Shown: positions 1 through 7,238, counted from the first letter of the stretch. The stretch: 29,650 nt of DNA from Candidatus Levyibacteriota bacterium (GCA_016182225.1 JACOXV010000002.1:1-29650); one strand, 5' to 3'. The notes: generated by a model from the sequence alone, not told the origin. Translations and numbers: made by a program.

Positions 1-5
1 ATCAG

Positions 6-67
6 ATCCCGATTCAATCGGGATGACCTGTCGCCTAAGGCGACCGCTCTAACTTCACCCCGTTAGA
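6..67. repeat. cluster of three short hairpins at the window edge
   Basis: Three perfect inverted repeats follow one another: 6-13/17-24 (8 bp, ATCCCGAT, 3-nt loop), 30-35/39-44 (6 bp, GTCGCC, loop TAA) and 48-53/62-67 (6 bp, TCTAAC/GTTAGA, 8-nt loop). The third contains, on the minus strand, TCTAACGGGGTGAA, the same 14 bases found at the 3' arm and start codon of the murA leader element near 20867-20928. No coding frame explains this stretch. It may be intergenic repeats or the remains of a transcribed leader; its left part is cut by the window. Confidence 0.6.
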
Positions 68-68
68 C

Positions 69-103
69 TCGGCAATACAAGACTCGAACCAGTGACCTCG
101 TCG
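69..103 (-). pseudogene. 3' half of a disrupted tRNA-like gene
   Basis: On the minus strand this reads as the 3' side of an anticodon stem (CGACG), a 5-nt variable loop, a T-stem with a TTCGAGT T-loop, and an acceptor-like end. CGACG pairs with TGTCG of the 5' half at 207-245, with one G-T wobble. The T-stem has one T-T mismatch. The 5' acceptor strand GGATTCG pairs 7/7 (two wobbles) with CGAGTCT at 65-71, which lies 5 nt further on than a standard tRNA allows. It is probably non-functional unless the intervening sequence is removed. Confidence 0.5.
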
Positions 104-118
104 ACCTGCCCGCCGCTG

Positions 119-190
119 TGACCGTTGAGGGATTTGAACCCCCGACTTCTTCGATGTGAACGAAGCGCTCTACCACTGAGCTAAACGGTC
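119..190 (-). tRNA. tRNA-Val (anticodon CAC)
   Basis: This is a complete 72-nt cloverleaf. It has acceptor GACCGTT/AACGGTC with discriminator A, D-arm GCTC/GAGC, anticodon stem CTTCG/CGAAG around loop TTCACAT (anticodon CAC, reading GUG), a 5-nt variable loop, and T-arm GGGGG/CCCTC with loop TTCAAAT. No CCA is encoded. It lies between the two halves of another tRNA-like sequence (207-245 and 69-103), which is unusual. Confidence 0.93.
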
Positions 191-206
191 GAGCTTTGGC
201 AGGCGG

Positions 207-245
207 GTGTGAACGACACGCTCTAACCAGCCAAGCTACGAATCC
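207..245 (-). pseudogene. 5' half of a disrupted tRNA-like gene (anticodon loop CAC)
   Basis: On the minus strand this reads acceptor GGATTCG, TA, D-arm GCTTGGCTGGTTAGAGC, then anticodon stem TGTCG and loop TTCACAC. The sequence then leaves tRNA structure for 16 nt and enters the intact tRNA-Val. The missing 3' side (CGACG, variable loop, T-arm) is found at 69-103. The break falls at position 37/38 of the anticodon loop, and both tRNAs carry anticodon CAC. Confidence 0.55.
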
Positions 246-277
246 GGACTGCATAATTTTAACAAAAATAGATAGCA

Positions 278-306
278 TTGACAAAGAAGCTGAAATTTCA
301 GAAAAT
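278..306 (+). promoter_or_regulatory. promoter of signal peptidase gene
   Basis: A perfect -35 TTGACA (278-283) and a weak -10 GAAAAT (301-306) are 17 nt apart. The predicted transcription start falls on the second ATG of the gene at 313, giving a leaderless message. Confidence 0.5.
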
Positions 307-312
307 CAAATG

Positions 313-870
313 ATGGAAATAATTAGAAAAATATACTTCTTTCTTTTAGATACTCTCCAAACAATTCTACTCGTAGCAGCTTTTTTTCTCATCATTTATC
401 TTCTGATCATGAGACCATATGAGGTAAAAGGCAACTCTATGCATCCTTATCTTAAAAATAAGGAGTTTGTCTTGACAAATTTAATAATAAAGCGAATTTC
501 TGATTTTAAAAGAGGGGATGTGGTAGTTTTTAATGCACCGACGGATCCAGATAAGGATTTCATTAAAAGAATAATTGGAGTACCTGGAGATAGCGTAATG
601 GTACAAAACGGAAAAGTTTATGTAAATGGAAAAATCATAGATGAGAAAGAATATCTTGCTCCTTCTGTTCAAACATCTACGGGAGCATTTCTTCATGAAA
701 GCGAAGCAGTTACTGTCCAGCAGGGAAATTATTTTGTGATGGGAGATAACAGACCGGAAAGCTCTGACTCTAGGGAATGGGGCTTTGTCCCTCGGGAAAA
801 AATTATAGGAAAATCATTTTTTGTATATTGGCCGGTTTCAGAAGCAATGCTTATCAGAAACCCTTATTGA
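313..870 (+). CDS. lepB: signal peptidase I (type I leader peptidase)
   Basis: This membrane-bound serine protease cleaves N-terminal signal peptides from exported proteins. The 185-residue protein has one N-terminal membrane segment (about 8-32). It then has the catalytic Ser motif GNSMHPYL (Ser about 42), the Lys box DFIKRIIGVPGD (Lys about 85) and the C-terminal box MGDNRPESSDSR (about 147-158), so both catalytic residues are present. The open frame extends back through the tRNA region, which cannot be coding. Of two adjacent ATGs (310 and 313), 313 is preferred because it lies 6 nt past the -10, as at other operon heads here; 310 remains possible. It converges on parB with a 7-bp tail overlap. 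A likely substrate nearby is the L,D-transpeptidase. Confidence 0.93.
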   Translation: MEIIRKIYFFLLDTLQTILLVAAFFLIIYLLIMRPYEVKGNSMHPYLKNKEFVLTNLIIKRISDFKRGDVVVFNAPTDPDKDFIKRIIGVPGDSVMVQNGKVYVNGKIIDEKEYLAPSVQTSTGAFLHESEAVTVQQGNYFVMGDNRPESSDSREWGFVPREKIIGKSFFVYWPVSEAMLIRNPY

Positions 871-1697
871 GAGGCAACGGGAGAAAGAAGGTTGTATATT
901 TGTTTTATCTTTGGCCCCGTAACATCAACATCTCCTTTCAGAGTTATAACAATTCTCCCCTGCGTTCTTGATTGGTGAATTGCAACTTTATTAAGTGATA
1001 GAGATTCCTCAAGCTTCTTTGCCATATCATCAAGTTCCGGAACATAAAGTTTGTCAGACTTTGTTCTTGGTTCCCGCTGTTGGATTTCACCTTTCATTTT
1101 TCTTGCCAAATCTTCGGTTTCCCTTACAGTACTATTCTCTTTAAGAATTTTTTTGAAAAGTTCAAGCATTAGCTTTGTATCGCCTAGAGAAATTAGCGGT
1201 CTAACGTGCCCTTCTGTAATTACTCCTGCTACCAACGCGTCCTTAATAGCATCGGGAAGAGATAAGAGCCTTATTGTGTTTGAAACTGTTGGAGCACTTT
1301 TACTGACTTTTTTTGCAACTTCATTAGTTCCCAATCCAAATTCATCTATGAGTCTTTTATATGCTTGCGCTCTCTCAATGGGGTTAAGATCTTCTCTCTG
1401 AACGTTCTCAACTATGGACATTTCTAACATTTTCTGGGGAGAAGTTTGCTTTATTACTACAGGCACTTTAGTAAGACCTGCTAATTTTGATGCTCGCCAA
1501 CGCCTCTCTCCCGCTATGATTTGATATCCGGCCGGGGTACTGGCCACCACCAAAGGCTCGAGGACTCCTTGTTCTTTAATAGATTCTACTAATTCGTTTA
1601 ATGACTCCTGGGAAATAATTCCCCGTGGCTGAAGAGGGTTAGCCTGAAGCATGTTAACATCAAGCTCTGTTATTTTCTCCTCGTTTTGGTTATCCAT
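864..1697 (-). CDS. parB: ParB/Spo0J-family chromosome partitioning protein
   Basis: This is a DNA-binding CTPase clamp that loads at parS sites and helps segregate the chromosome origin. The 277-residue protein has the ParB N-domain with GERRWRA (about 63-69) and ENVQREDLNPIE (about 97-108), the CTP-binding signatures. A helix-turn-helix follows (about 120-155), then a C-terminal dimer region. The length is typical. Its ATG overlaps the rpmA stop by 8 nt (ATGGATAA), so it should be translated by coupling from the L27 gene. No parA gene and no full parS site is present in the window. The pairing of parB with L21/L27 is unusual compared with the common parA-parB arrangement. Confidence 0.92.
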   Translation of the reverse strand: MDNQNEEKITELDVNMLQANPLQPRGIISQESLNELVESIKEQGVLEPLVVASTPAGYQIIAGERRWRASKLAGLTKVPVVIKQTSPQKMLEMSIVENVQREDLNPIERAQAYKRLIDEFGLGTNEVAKKVSKSAPTVSNTIRLLSLPDAIKDALVAGVITEGHVRPLISLGDTKLMLELFKKILKENSTVRETEDLARKMKGEIQQREPRTKSDKLYVPELDDMAKKLEESLSLNKVAIHQSRTQGRIVITLKGDVDVTGPKIKQIYNLLSPVASQ

Positions 1698-1941
1698 TTA
1701 TAATCTCAACAAATTTCCTACCCTTAAGATTTTTAAATTTTACAACTCCGTCAATAAGAGCAAAAAGAGTAAAGTCTCTTCCCATCGAAACTCCTAGGCC
1801 GGGATGAAATTTTGTTCCTTTTTGACGAACGAGAATATTTCCCTTTATTGCTTTCTGTCCACCATAAATCTTAACGCCTAAGCGCTTTGCTATGGAATCT
1901 CTATTTCCCTTGACTCCGCCTTGTGCTTTTGTATGTGCCAT
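1690..1941 (-). CDS. rpmA: 50S ribosomal protein bL27
   Basis: This is a small basic protein of the large subunit whose N-terminus reaches the peptidyl transferase centre. The 83 residues begin MAHTKAQGGVKGNRDS and continue through GVKIYGGQKAIKGNILVRQ, the conserved L27 core. There is no cleavable N-terminal extension of the Firmicutes kind. It follows rplU by 67 nt. That gap holds a 9-bp inverted repeat directly before this start codon and a TATAAC 11 nt upstream of the ATG, so the gene may have its own weak promoter as well as read-through from rplU. Confidence 0.97.
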   Translation of the reverse strand: MAHTKAQGGVKGNRDSIAKRLGVKIYGGQKAIKGNILVRQKGTKFHPGLGVSMGRDFTLFALIDGVVKFKNLKGRKFVEIING

Positions 1942-1943
1942 AG

Positions 1944-1982
1944 TTGTGAAAAGTTATAGTATTTTAGCTTGAATTTTCACAA
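1944..1982 (-). promoter_or_regulatory. inverted repeat leader in front of rpmA
   Basis: TTGTGAAAA (1944-1952) pairs perfectly with TTTTCACAA (1974-1982). The loop contains TATAAC (1953-1958), a possible -10. In a rplU-rpmA transcript the 9-bp stem would end 2 nt before the rpmA ATG and could limit access of ribosomes. No Shine-Dalgarno is seen. Confidence 0.35.
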
Positions 1983-2008
1983 ACGTCAATAATTCAAACT
2001 AGATCAGT

Positions 2009-2380
2009 TTATTTTTTGGTCTTTCTGGGAAGCTTTGCTTTTTCTTTTGGAGCAGGTTTTGCTTTTTTAAATCCTTCTATGTCCTCTATTTTAATTGTGG
2101 TAAGCATTGCTCTAAATCCATTTACTTTTCTATACCTTACTTTCGCTTTATATTTAGCTACTCTTATCTTTTCTCCTCTTTTCTCACCTAACACTTTTGC
2201 AGATATTTTTGCGCCGCTTAGATATGGCTTCCCTATTTTTATATCAGAGTCGGCTACTTGGAGAAGAACAGAATCTATAATAATTTTGTCTTTTGCATCA
2301 GGAATTCTATCCACATCCAGAACGTCGCCAACTGTTGCCCTGTATTGTTTTCCGCCTGTTTTAAAAACTACGTATTCCAT
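2009..2380 (-). CDS. rplU: 50S ribosomal protein bL21
   Basis: This large-subunit protein binds 23S rRNA. The 123 residues contain the family core: an N-terminal FKTGGKQYRATVGD block, a central basic KYKAKVRYRKVNG segment, and a Lys-rich tail (KKAKPAPKEKAKLPRKTKK) longer than in the E. coli protein. It heads an L21-L27-ParB transcript. A perfect TATAAT with an upstream TG lies 8 nt before the ATG, so the message is probably leaderless. This leaves no room for a classical 5' leader of the kind that controls L21 operons in Bacillus. Confidence 0.97.
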   Translation of the reverse strand: MEYVVFKTGGKQYRATVGDVLDVDRIPDAKDKIIIDSVLLQVADSDIKIGKPYLSGAKISAKVLGEKRGEKIRVAKYKAKVRYRKVNGFRAMLTTIKIEDIEGFKKAKPAPKEKAKLPRKTKK

Positions 2381-2388
2381 GACTCCAA

Positions 2389-2417
2389 ATTATACCAGAA
2401 TATTATCCTATTTCCAA
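2389..2417 (-). promoter_or_regulatory. rplU promoter, leaderless spacing
   Basis: The -10 TATAAT (2389-2394) is preceded by an extended TGG. A weak -35 TTGGAA (2412-2417) is 17 nt upstream. Eight nt separate the -10 from the rplU ATG. Confidence 0.7.
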
Positions 2418-3488
2418 CACTTCTCTTCTTCTTTTTTTAGTTATTGCGAAAAGAAGTCCAAGCAGGATGAAATTTGACAACAGTGAAGATCCCCCATAGG
2501 AAACAAAGGGAAGAGTAATTCCAACGATCGGGATAATTCCTAAATTCATTCCGGTATTTATAAAAAAATGAATAAAAATAATAGAAAATGCAGTAAGACT
2601 GAAATATTTTGAAAATCCATCGTCTGATTCCTTAAAAAGAATAAATATTCTGTAAAGAAGAAATGCAAAAGCAAGGATTACAATAAATGACCCCAAAAAT
2701 CCTAATTGCTCCGACAAAGTAGCGAAAATAAAATCCGTATGATTTTCCGGAAGAAACCGAAGATGAGATTGAGTACCACTGCCCAATCCTTTCCCAATCA
2801 TCATTCCTGATCCAACAGCAATTACTGCCTGTATGGCATTATAAGAAGTTCCAAGAGGATCATGGGAAGGATTTATAAACGTAAGGATTCTATTTTTTTG
2901 GTAATCATGGAGAAAGAGCCAAAAAAGAGGAAATGAAGCCAAAAACAATAAAAAACTGGATGCAAAAAATTTATAAGGAAAACCGCTTATCAAAAGAACA
3001 AATAACATAACCCCAAGATATACTAGTGCATTTCCTAAATCAGGCTGCATAAAAATCAAGAGTGAAAGAGGGAAAACGAGAGCAAGAGTTAAAATGAAAT
3101 TTTTAAATGAATATAATCTGATATTTGAAAGATAAGACGCCAGAGATATCGCTAAAAAAGGTTTCAAAAGTTCTGAAAACTGAATACCAAACCCAAAAAA
3201 AGTGATCCATCTAACAGATCCCCTCGACTCTACTCCAATAATGAGAAGAAAAATTAAGAGAATTAGTGAAGATACATATATTGGCACAGAGTAACGTTTC
3301 AAAATTGAAGGATTTATTTGAGAAAAGAAGACAAAAACAGATAAGGAAATAATAAAATAAACTAATTGATTTTTGAAATATTCCTGGTCTATTGAAAAAA
3401 GAGTAACTAAAGAAATAATTATCAAAACAAAAACAGGAATCATTAAAAGCCAATCTATGGAAAAATTAGGAAGCTTGGGAAATCTCAT
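2403..3488 (-). CDS. rodA: RodA, SEDS-family peptidoglycan glycosyltransferase
   Basis: This integral membrane polymerase joins lipid II into glycan strands during cell elongation, working with a class B PBP. The 361 residues form about ten membrane segments. SEDS signatures are visible: QPDLGNALV after the central helices, the loop LPENHTDFIFATLSEQLGF with its acidic residues, and the C-terminal LPFVSYGGSSLLSN. It abuts ileS with no gap (TAA then ATG), so it should be co-transcribed and translationally coupled. It is called RodA rather than FtsW because it lies outside the dcw cluster, where a separate FtsW is encoded; the motifs alone do not settle this. Confidence 0.88.
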   Translation of the reverse strand: MRFPKLPNFSIDWLLMIPVFVLIIISLVTLFSIDQEYFKNQLVYFIISLSVFVFFSQINPSILKRYSVPIYVSSLILLIFLLIIGVESRGSVRWITFFGFGIQFSELLKPFLAISLASYLSNIRLYSFKNFILTLALVFPLSLLIFMQPDLGNALVYLGVMLFVLLISGFPYKFFASSFLLFLASFPLFWLFLHDYQKNRILTFINPSHDPLGTSYNAIQAVIAVGSGMMIGKGLGSGTQSHLRFLPENHTDFIFATLSEQLGFLGSFIVILAFAFLLYRIFILFKESDDGFSKYFSLTAFSIIFIHFFINTGMNLGIIPIVGITLPFVSYGGSSLLSNFILLGLLFAITKKRRREVLEIG

Positions 3489-6326
3489 TTAAGTTCTACT
3501 TACAAAAAACTCTCCCTTTGAAAGGGTTTCAACTAATGCTTTCTTTTTTATTTCTTCTTCAAACTCAATAGGCCATGAAGGCAAAGAAACATTCACTTTT
3601 TCCGACAAACTTGTCCCAATCTTTTTTCTTTCTTCCTGAATTTTTCGAATAATATCTCTAGCATTACCTTGATCTATCAGTCTTTGGGTTTGAGTAAAAT
3701 CAATACTTTTAACTTCTGAGGCTGTTGCATTTTCGTCCAACATGTTCTCTACTTTTAAAATATTTGTTTCCTGACTTATGACCGAAACTATGTCTGGCGA
3801 AAACTGAACGGGTGAGATAGATACCAAAGAATTCAGAGGCTGTCGAACTCTATAACCTTTATCTTTTCTAACCGCATGCGCCTGCTCTACTATTTGACGT
3901 GCATAGATCATTTCTTTTTCAATACTCTCATTTATTAGAGTTTTATCCGCTTCCGGCCAGTCTGCAAGATGAACTGACTCTTCGTCTGTTAAATTTTTGT
4001 AAATCTCCTCAACTGTGAATGGTGCTAATGGAGCAATTATTTTTGATAAAGCTGTAAATACTTCAAAACTCGTGGTATAAAATCCCTTTTTATCTTCCCC
4101 GTCTTCTGTCGCCGGCCCTACTCTATCCCTGCTTCTTCTTATATACCATGTGGAAAATTCGTCAATAAACTTTCCGATTTTTGTTATTGCAGACGCTGTA
4201 TCAAATTCATCCAAATCCTCAGTTACCTCTAATATCAAACGATTGAGCAGGGATAAAATCCATTTGTCTAATACGTTCTTTGAGTTTTTCAGTTTTTTGC
4301 TACTATCCCAGCGGTCAACATTGGCGTAACTAACAAAGAAATTATATGTGTTCCAGAGAATTAAAAGCATTCCCTTGACCTGCTGTCTATATTGCTCTTC
4401 TGAAATGATGATATCTTCTCCGTGCATGACCGGGCTGCCTAGCAGATACAGCCTAAGAGCGTCTCCTCCATATTTTCCGATCAGCTCTTTTGGATCAGGA
4501 TAATTGTGGTAATTTTTGCTCATTTTTCTTCCGTCTGTTCCCAAAATTACTCCTTCAACCAAAACGTTTTCTGATAAATAATTTTTTCCGTCTTCTCTAA
4601 GGTCTAATGCATTTGCTATCACATGGAGGACATAAAACCAAGCTCTTATTTGTCCTGTATATTCTGCAATAAAGTCAGGGGGATAAAAACTCTCCAGCTT
4701 TTCATTACCGTTAAATGGATAATGTCTCTCCCCAAAGGAAGCCGATCCAGCTTCAATCCAGCTATCCAAAACTTCAGAAACTCTTCTGACATCTTTTCCA
4801 CATTTCTCACATTTAACGACTACATCATCTATATCAGGCTTATGAAGATTTGTTATTTTTTTCGCTGCTCGTTTCTCCAATTCTTCTATAGATCCTGGCA
4901 CAAATCTCTCTCCACATGTACATTCCCAAACCGGAACAGGACTCCCCCAATACCTGTTGCGAGAAATATTCCAGTCAGGGGCATTTTCAAGACTCTTAAG
5001 AAATCTTCCATTTTTAAAATGCCTTGGAAACCAATTGACTTCTTTGTTCGTCTTGGCCATTTTATCTTTTAGAATTTGGATGTTCACATACCAAGCGTCA
5101 ATTGGCGCATAGTAAAGTCTTGTGTGACACCTCCAGCAAAGCGGAACATTGTGTTCTAATTCTTCAGCTTTATAGATTAGGCCTCTTTTTTCTAGATCTT
5201 CTTCAACCGCTTTATTCGCCTTAAGATAATACATCCCGCCAAAAAGAGGAACGTCTTCTTTTACATTTCCTTCTTCATCCAAGTGCATTTCTATATGAAT
5301 GTTCTCCTCGTTCATTGCCTTCAAATCTTCTTCGCCATATGCGGCAATTGTTACAACACCCGTTCCCTCCTCTGCTGTGACAAAATCTCCTCCAATAATC
5401 TCAAAGGCCTTCTCGCCTTCTTTAATTCTTTCTTTATAATAGTCGTAATGTGGAACAAATTTTTTACCCACCAACTCTGAACCTTTTATTTCCTCAATTA
5501 TTTGATAATCTTTTGGATTACCAAGAAGTTTAATTGTAGATTTTGCCAATATATACTGCTCAGTGTTTTGGGTTACTTTAACGTAGGCTAAATTAGGACT
5601 TACTGCCAGGGCTGGAGTTACAATTTTGTTCCATGGAGTTGTAGACCAAGCAAGAACAAATGTTTTTTTTTCTCCCAAAAGCGGATATTTATAAACAGTG
5701 GCTGGATCTTTTAGTACTTTGTAATTATCTGCATCCATTGCTACTTCAAAATTAGAAATTGGAGTAGCACAATGAGGACAATAAAGAGAAACCCTAAGAC
5801 CTTTGTATATATAGTCTTTGTCATACATCTGTTTGAAAACCCACATGACTGACTCCATATATGGCAAATCCCATGTTTTATAGGCGTTTTTGAAATCAAC
5901 CCATCTGCCAATATGATCTACGTACCACTCCCACTCATCAGAAACTTGATTGACGTAGTGAAGACATCTTTCAATAAATTTTTTTACTCCAATTTTTTCC
6001 TCAATATCTTTTTTTCGTGTTATTTGAAGCTCGCCTTCTACTTTATTTTCAATAGGAAGACCGTGGCCGTCCCATCCCCATACGCGACGCACATGGTAAC
6101 CTTTCATTGTGTAATATCTGCCAAAAACGTCTTTGGGTAGAGAAGAGAGCAGGCTTCCGTAATGAGGCATTCCTGTCACAAATGGAGGACCGTCAAGAAA
6201 AGTCCAATCACCTCTTGGAGCCCTTTTCTTCAAAGACTTTTCAAAAATCTTATTTTCTTTCCAAAAAGATAAAATTTCTTCTTCAATTAATGGAAAATTT
6301 ACTTGAGAAGAAATTGACTTAAACAT
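3489..6326 (-). CDS. ileS: isoleucyl-tRNA synthetase
   Basis: This class I enzyme charges tRNA-Ile and edits Val-tRNA-Ile. Of 945 residues, the HIGH box reads PHYGS (54-58) and the KMSKS box KMSKN (601-605), both variant. The editing domain has WSTTPWN (227-233) and GTGVV with AAYGEED (321-334), where the usual His-Ile-Ala-Pro is altered. Cys pairs at 183/186, 397/400, 469/471 and 506/509 suggest zinc sites. A tRNA-binding C-terminal domain is present. The start is supported by TACAAT 7 nt upstream. It is the first gene of an ileS-rodA unit. Confidence 0.97.
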   Translation of the reverse strand: MFKSISSQVNFPLIEEEILSFWKENKIFEKSLKKRAPRGDWTFLDGPPFVTGMPHYGSLLSSLPKDVFGRYYTMKGYHVRRVWGWDGHGLPIENKVEGELQITRKKDIEEKIGVKKFIERCLHYVNQVSDEWEWYVDHIGRWVDFKNAYKTWDLPYMESVMWVFKQMYDKDYIYKGLRVSLYCPHCATPISNFEVAMDADNYKVLKDPATVYKYPLLGEKKTFVLAWSTTPWNKIVTPALAVSPNLAYVKVTQNTEQYILAKSTIKLLGNPKDYQIIEEIKGSELVGKKFVPHYDYYKERIKEGEKAFEIIGGDFVTAEEGTGVVTIAAYGEEDLKAMNEENIHIEMHLDEEGNVKEDVPLFGGMYYLKANKAVEEDLEKRGLIYKAEELEHNVPLCWRCHTRLYYAPIDAWYVNIQILKDKMAKTNKEVNWFPRHFKNGRFLKSLENAPDWNISRNRYWGSPVPVWECTCGERFVPGSIEELEKRAAKKITNLHKPDIDDVVVKCEKCGKDVRRVSEVLDSWIEAGSASFGERHYPFNGNEKLESFYPPDFIAEYTGQIRAWFYVLHVIANALDLREDGKNYLSENVLVEGVILGTDGRKMSKNYHNYPDPKELIGKYGGDALRLYLLGSPVMHGEDIIISEEQYRQQVKGMLLILWNTYNFFVSYANVDRWDSSKKLKNSKNVLDKWILSLLNRLILEVTEDLDEFDTASAITKIGKFIDEFSTWYIRRSRDRVGPATEDGEDKKGFYTTSFEVFTALSKIIAPLAPFTVEEIYKNLTDEESVHLADWPEADKTLINESIEKEMIYARQIVEQAHAVRKDKGYRVRQPLNSLVSISPVQFSPDIVSVISQETNILKVENMLDENATASEVKSIDFTQTQRLIDQGNARDIIRKIQEERKKIGTSLSEKVNVSLPSWPIEFEEEIKKKALVETLSKGEFFVSRT

Positions 6327-6333
6327 AGCTTCA

Positions 6334-6362
6334 ATTGTAACTTAAACGAGGATATCCTTCAA
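6334..6362 (-). promoter_or_regulatory. ileS promoter, leaderless spacing
   Basis: The -10 TACAAT (6334-6339) and -35 TTGAAG (6357-6362) are 17 nt apart. Seven nt separate the -10 from the ATG, and no Shine-Dalgarno is seen. Confidence 0.6.
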
Positions 6363-6365
6363 GAT

Positions 6366-6674
6366 CTAGGAGTTTGGATCAGGCCACGGTTCTATAGAAA
6401 ATGGGACTACTCTTACAGCCTGCTCACCTGATCCAAATCTTTCTGACAGTTCCGCTTGGACATCGTCATCATGCTGATGATAAAAAACAGGAACAGGATT
6501 ATCTTTTCTTGGGAAATCAAGCGCTTCAAACACTAAACCTATTGCCCTATCATGATCAGTTGCATAAGCCGCATATGTAAGACTACCTACTGTTATTCCA
6601 TACCATCTAGGCATTTCAACCAATAGGTCTTCTGGGTCACGGACTGTTCCGGTTTCTAGCTCTAAATCAACCAC
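6366..6674 (-). CDS. orphan acidic 102-residue protein, GTG start
   Basis: I do not recognise the family. The 102 residues are acidic, soluble and without a signal peptide or membrane segment. Visible features are EMPRWYGITVGSLTYAAYATD in the middle, an acidic and His-rich stretch FYHQHDDDVQ, and a C-terminal PFSIEPWPDPNS. The case for a real gene is the promoter: TTGACA, 17 nt, TATATT, then 8 nt to the GTG, a textbook signal serving a leaderless message. It lies just downstream of the decayed CAP gene and upstream of ileS; the ileS -35 sits right behind its stop. No function is proposed. Confidence 0.7.
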   Translation of the reverse strand: MVDLELETGTVRDPEDLLVEMPRWYGITVGSLTYAAYATDHDRAIGLVFEALDFPRKDNPVPVFYHQHDDDVQAELSERFGSGEQAVRVVPFSIEPWPDPNS

Positions 6675-6682
6675 TGAGTTGC

Positions 6683-6711
6683 AATATACTCTCGTATTAA
6701 TTTCCTGTCAA
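6683..6711 (-). promoter_or_regulatory. strong promoter of the 102-residue orphan
   Basis: The -35 TTGACA (6706-6711), 17-nt spacer and -10 TATATT (6683-6688) are close to the vegetative sigma consensus. Eight nt lead to the GTG at 6674. The promoter begins right at the out-of-frame TAA (6712-6714) that would have ended the ancestral CAP gene. Confidence 0.8.
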
Positions 6712-7222
6712 TTACTTTTTTCCAAAAACAAAAACTGCAAAGTATCCGACAACCCCTCCGCACCCATAATTCCATTGCGGATTTTTGCTCCTGAACATAT
6801 TTATCAAACCCGGCATGTCCATCCAATTCTCCGTTAGAGTTTTGTTCTTCCGCGCGAACATGGGCAATCCGGCAAATAGTATCGTTTTTCTGAACCTGCT
6901 GCACCCCTTGGGCTTTTCTATATGAATTCATTGCGTCAAATAATTCATCTTCGGTCGACATATGGTCATCAGGAGGCAATTTTATTTTTGTCAAATGCTC
7001 GTCTACTTTTTCGACAGTCCACTCAAAACTTTCAGCACTGGGTTTGGTTACATTTTCTTTATCTATAATTTCGTTCTTTGCATCATCTCTGTTTAGCAAG
7101 CTTCTTTCTCCTGTTTGCTTTTCATAAATAGGGGTCTTATTTCCCAGAAATACAAGAAGGAAGAAAAAAAATAAAACAATGGAATTTTTAGGAAGAATGA
7201 TCGATTTTTTAATTTTACCCAC
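6712..7222 (-). pseudogene. decayed secreted CAP-domain gene (deletion plus frameshift)
   Basis: The frame from the GTG at 7222 encodes a hydrophobic N-terminal segment (about 15-27), a linker and the first half of a CAP/SCP-like domain: DELFDAMNSYRKAQG, then AHVRAEEQ and GHAGFDKY. Just after that, near 6775-6795, the frame becomes meaningless. Another frame then reads NPQWNYGCGGVVGYFAVFVF followed by GKK and a stop at 6712, which matches the last strands of a CAP domain. The middle of the domain (a helix of roughly 40 residues) is missing, so a deletion not divisible by three fits. In the original frame translation runs on to 6662, across the next gene's promoter and start. A sequencing error alone would not explain the lost segment. 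Confidence 0.6.
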
Positions 7223-7228
7223 AAAAAC

Positions 7229-7237
7229 AGTATAACA
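7229..7237 (-). promoter_or_regulatory. extended -10 of the CAP-domain gene
   Basis: TGT-TATACT (7229-7237) is an extended -10. Six nt lead to the GTG at 7222. No convincing -35 is present. Confidence 0.5.
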
Positions 7238-7238
7238 T

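Noticed and set aside
6..67. CRISPR array
   Set aside because: The hairpins differ in sequence and lack equal spacers; there is no repeat-spacer pattern or cas gene.
104..206. Group I intron in a tRNA
   Set aside because: At 103 nt, mostly a full tRNA, it is too short and has no group I core.
196..312. In-frame upstream extension of the signal peptidase gene
   Set aside because: It would be coded across tRNA-like sequence and past the promoter; the family N-terminus fits the ATG at 310 or 313.
2016..2477. Plus-strand open frame of 153 codons
   Set aside because: It is a shadow of rplU and the rodA end, with no family likeness or promoter.
6662..6711. C-terminal end of the 186-residue CAP reading frame
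   Set aside because: This stretch overlaps a near-consensus promoter and the next gene's start, and the true CAP tail is in another frame.
6712..6795. Programmed frameshift in the CAP gene
   Set aside because: No slippery heptamer or pseudoknot is evident, and a whole segment of the domain is missing, so decay explains it better.
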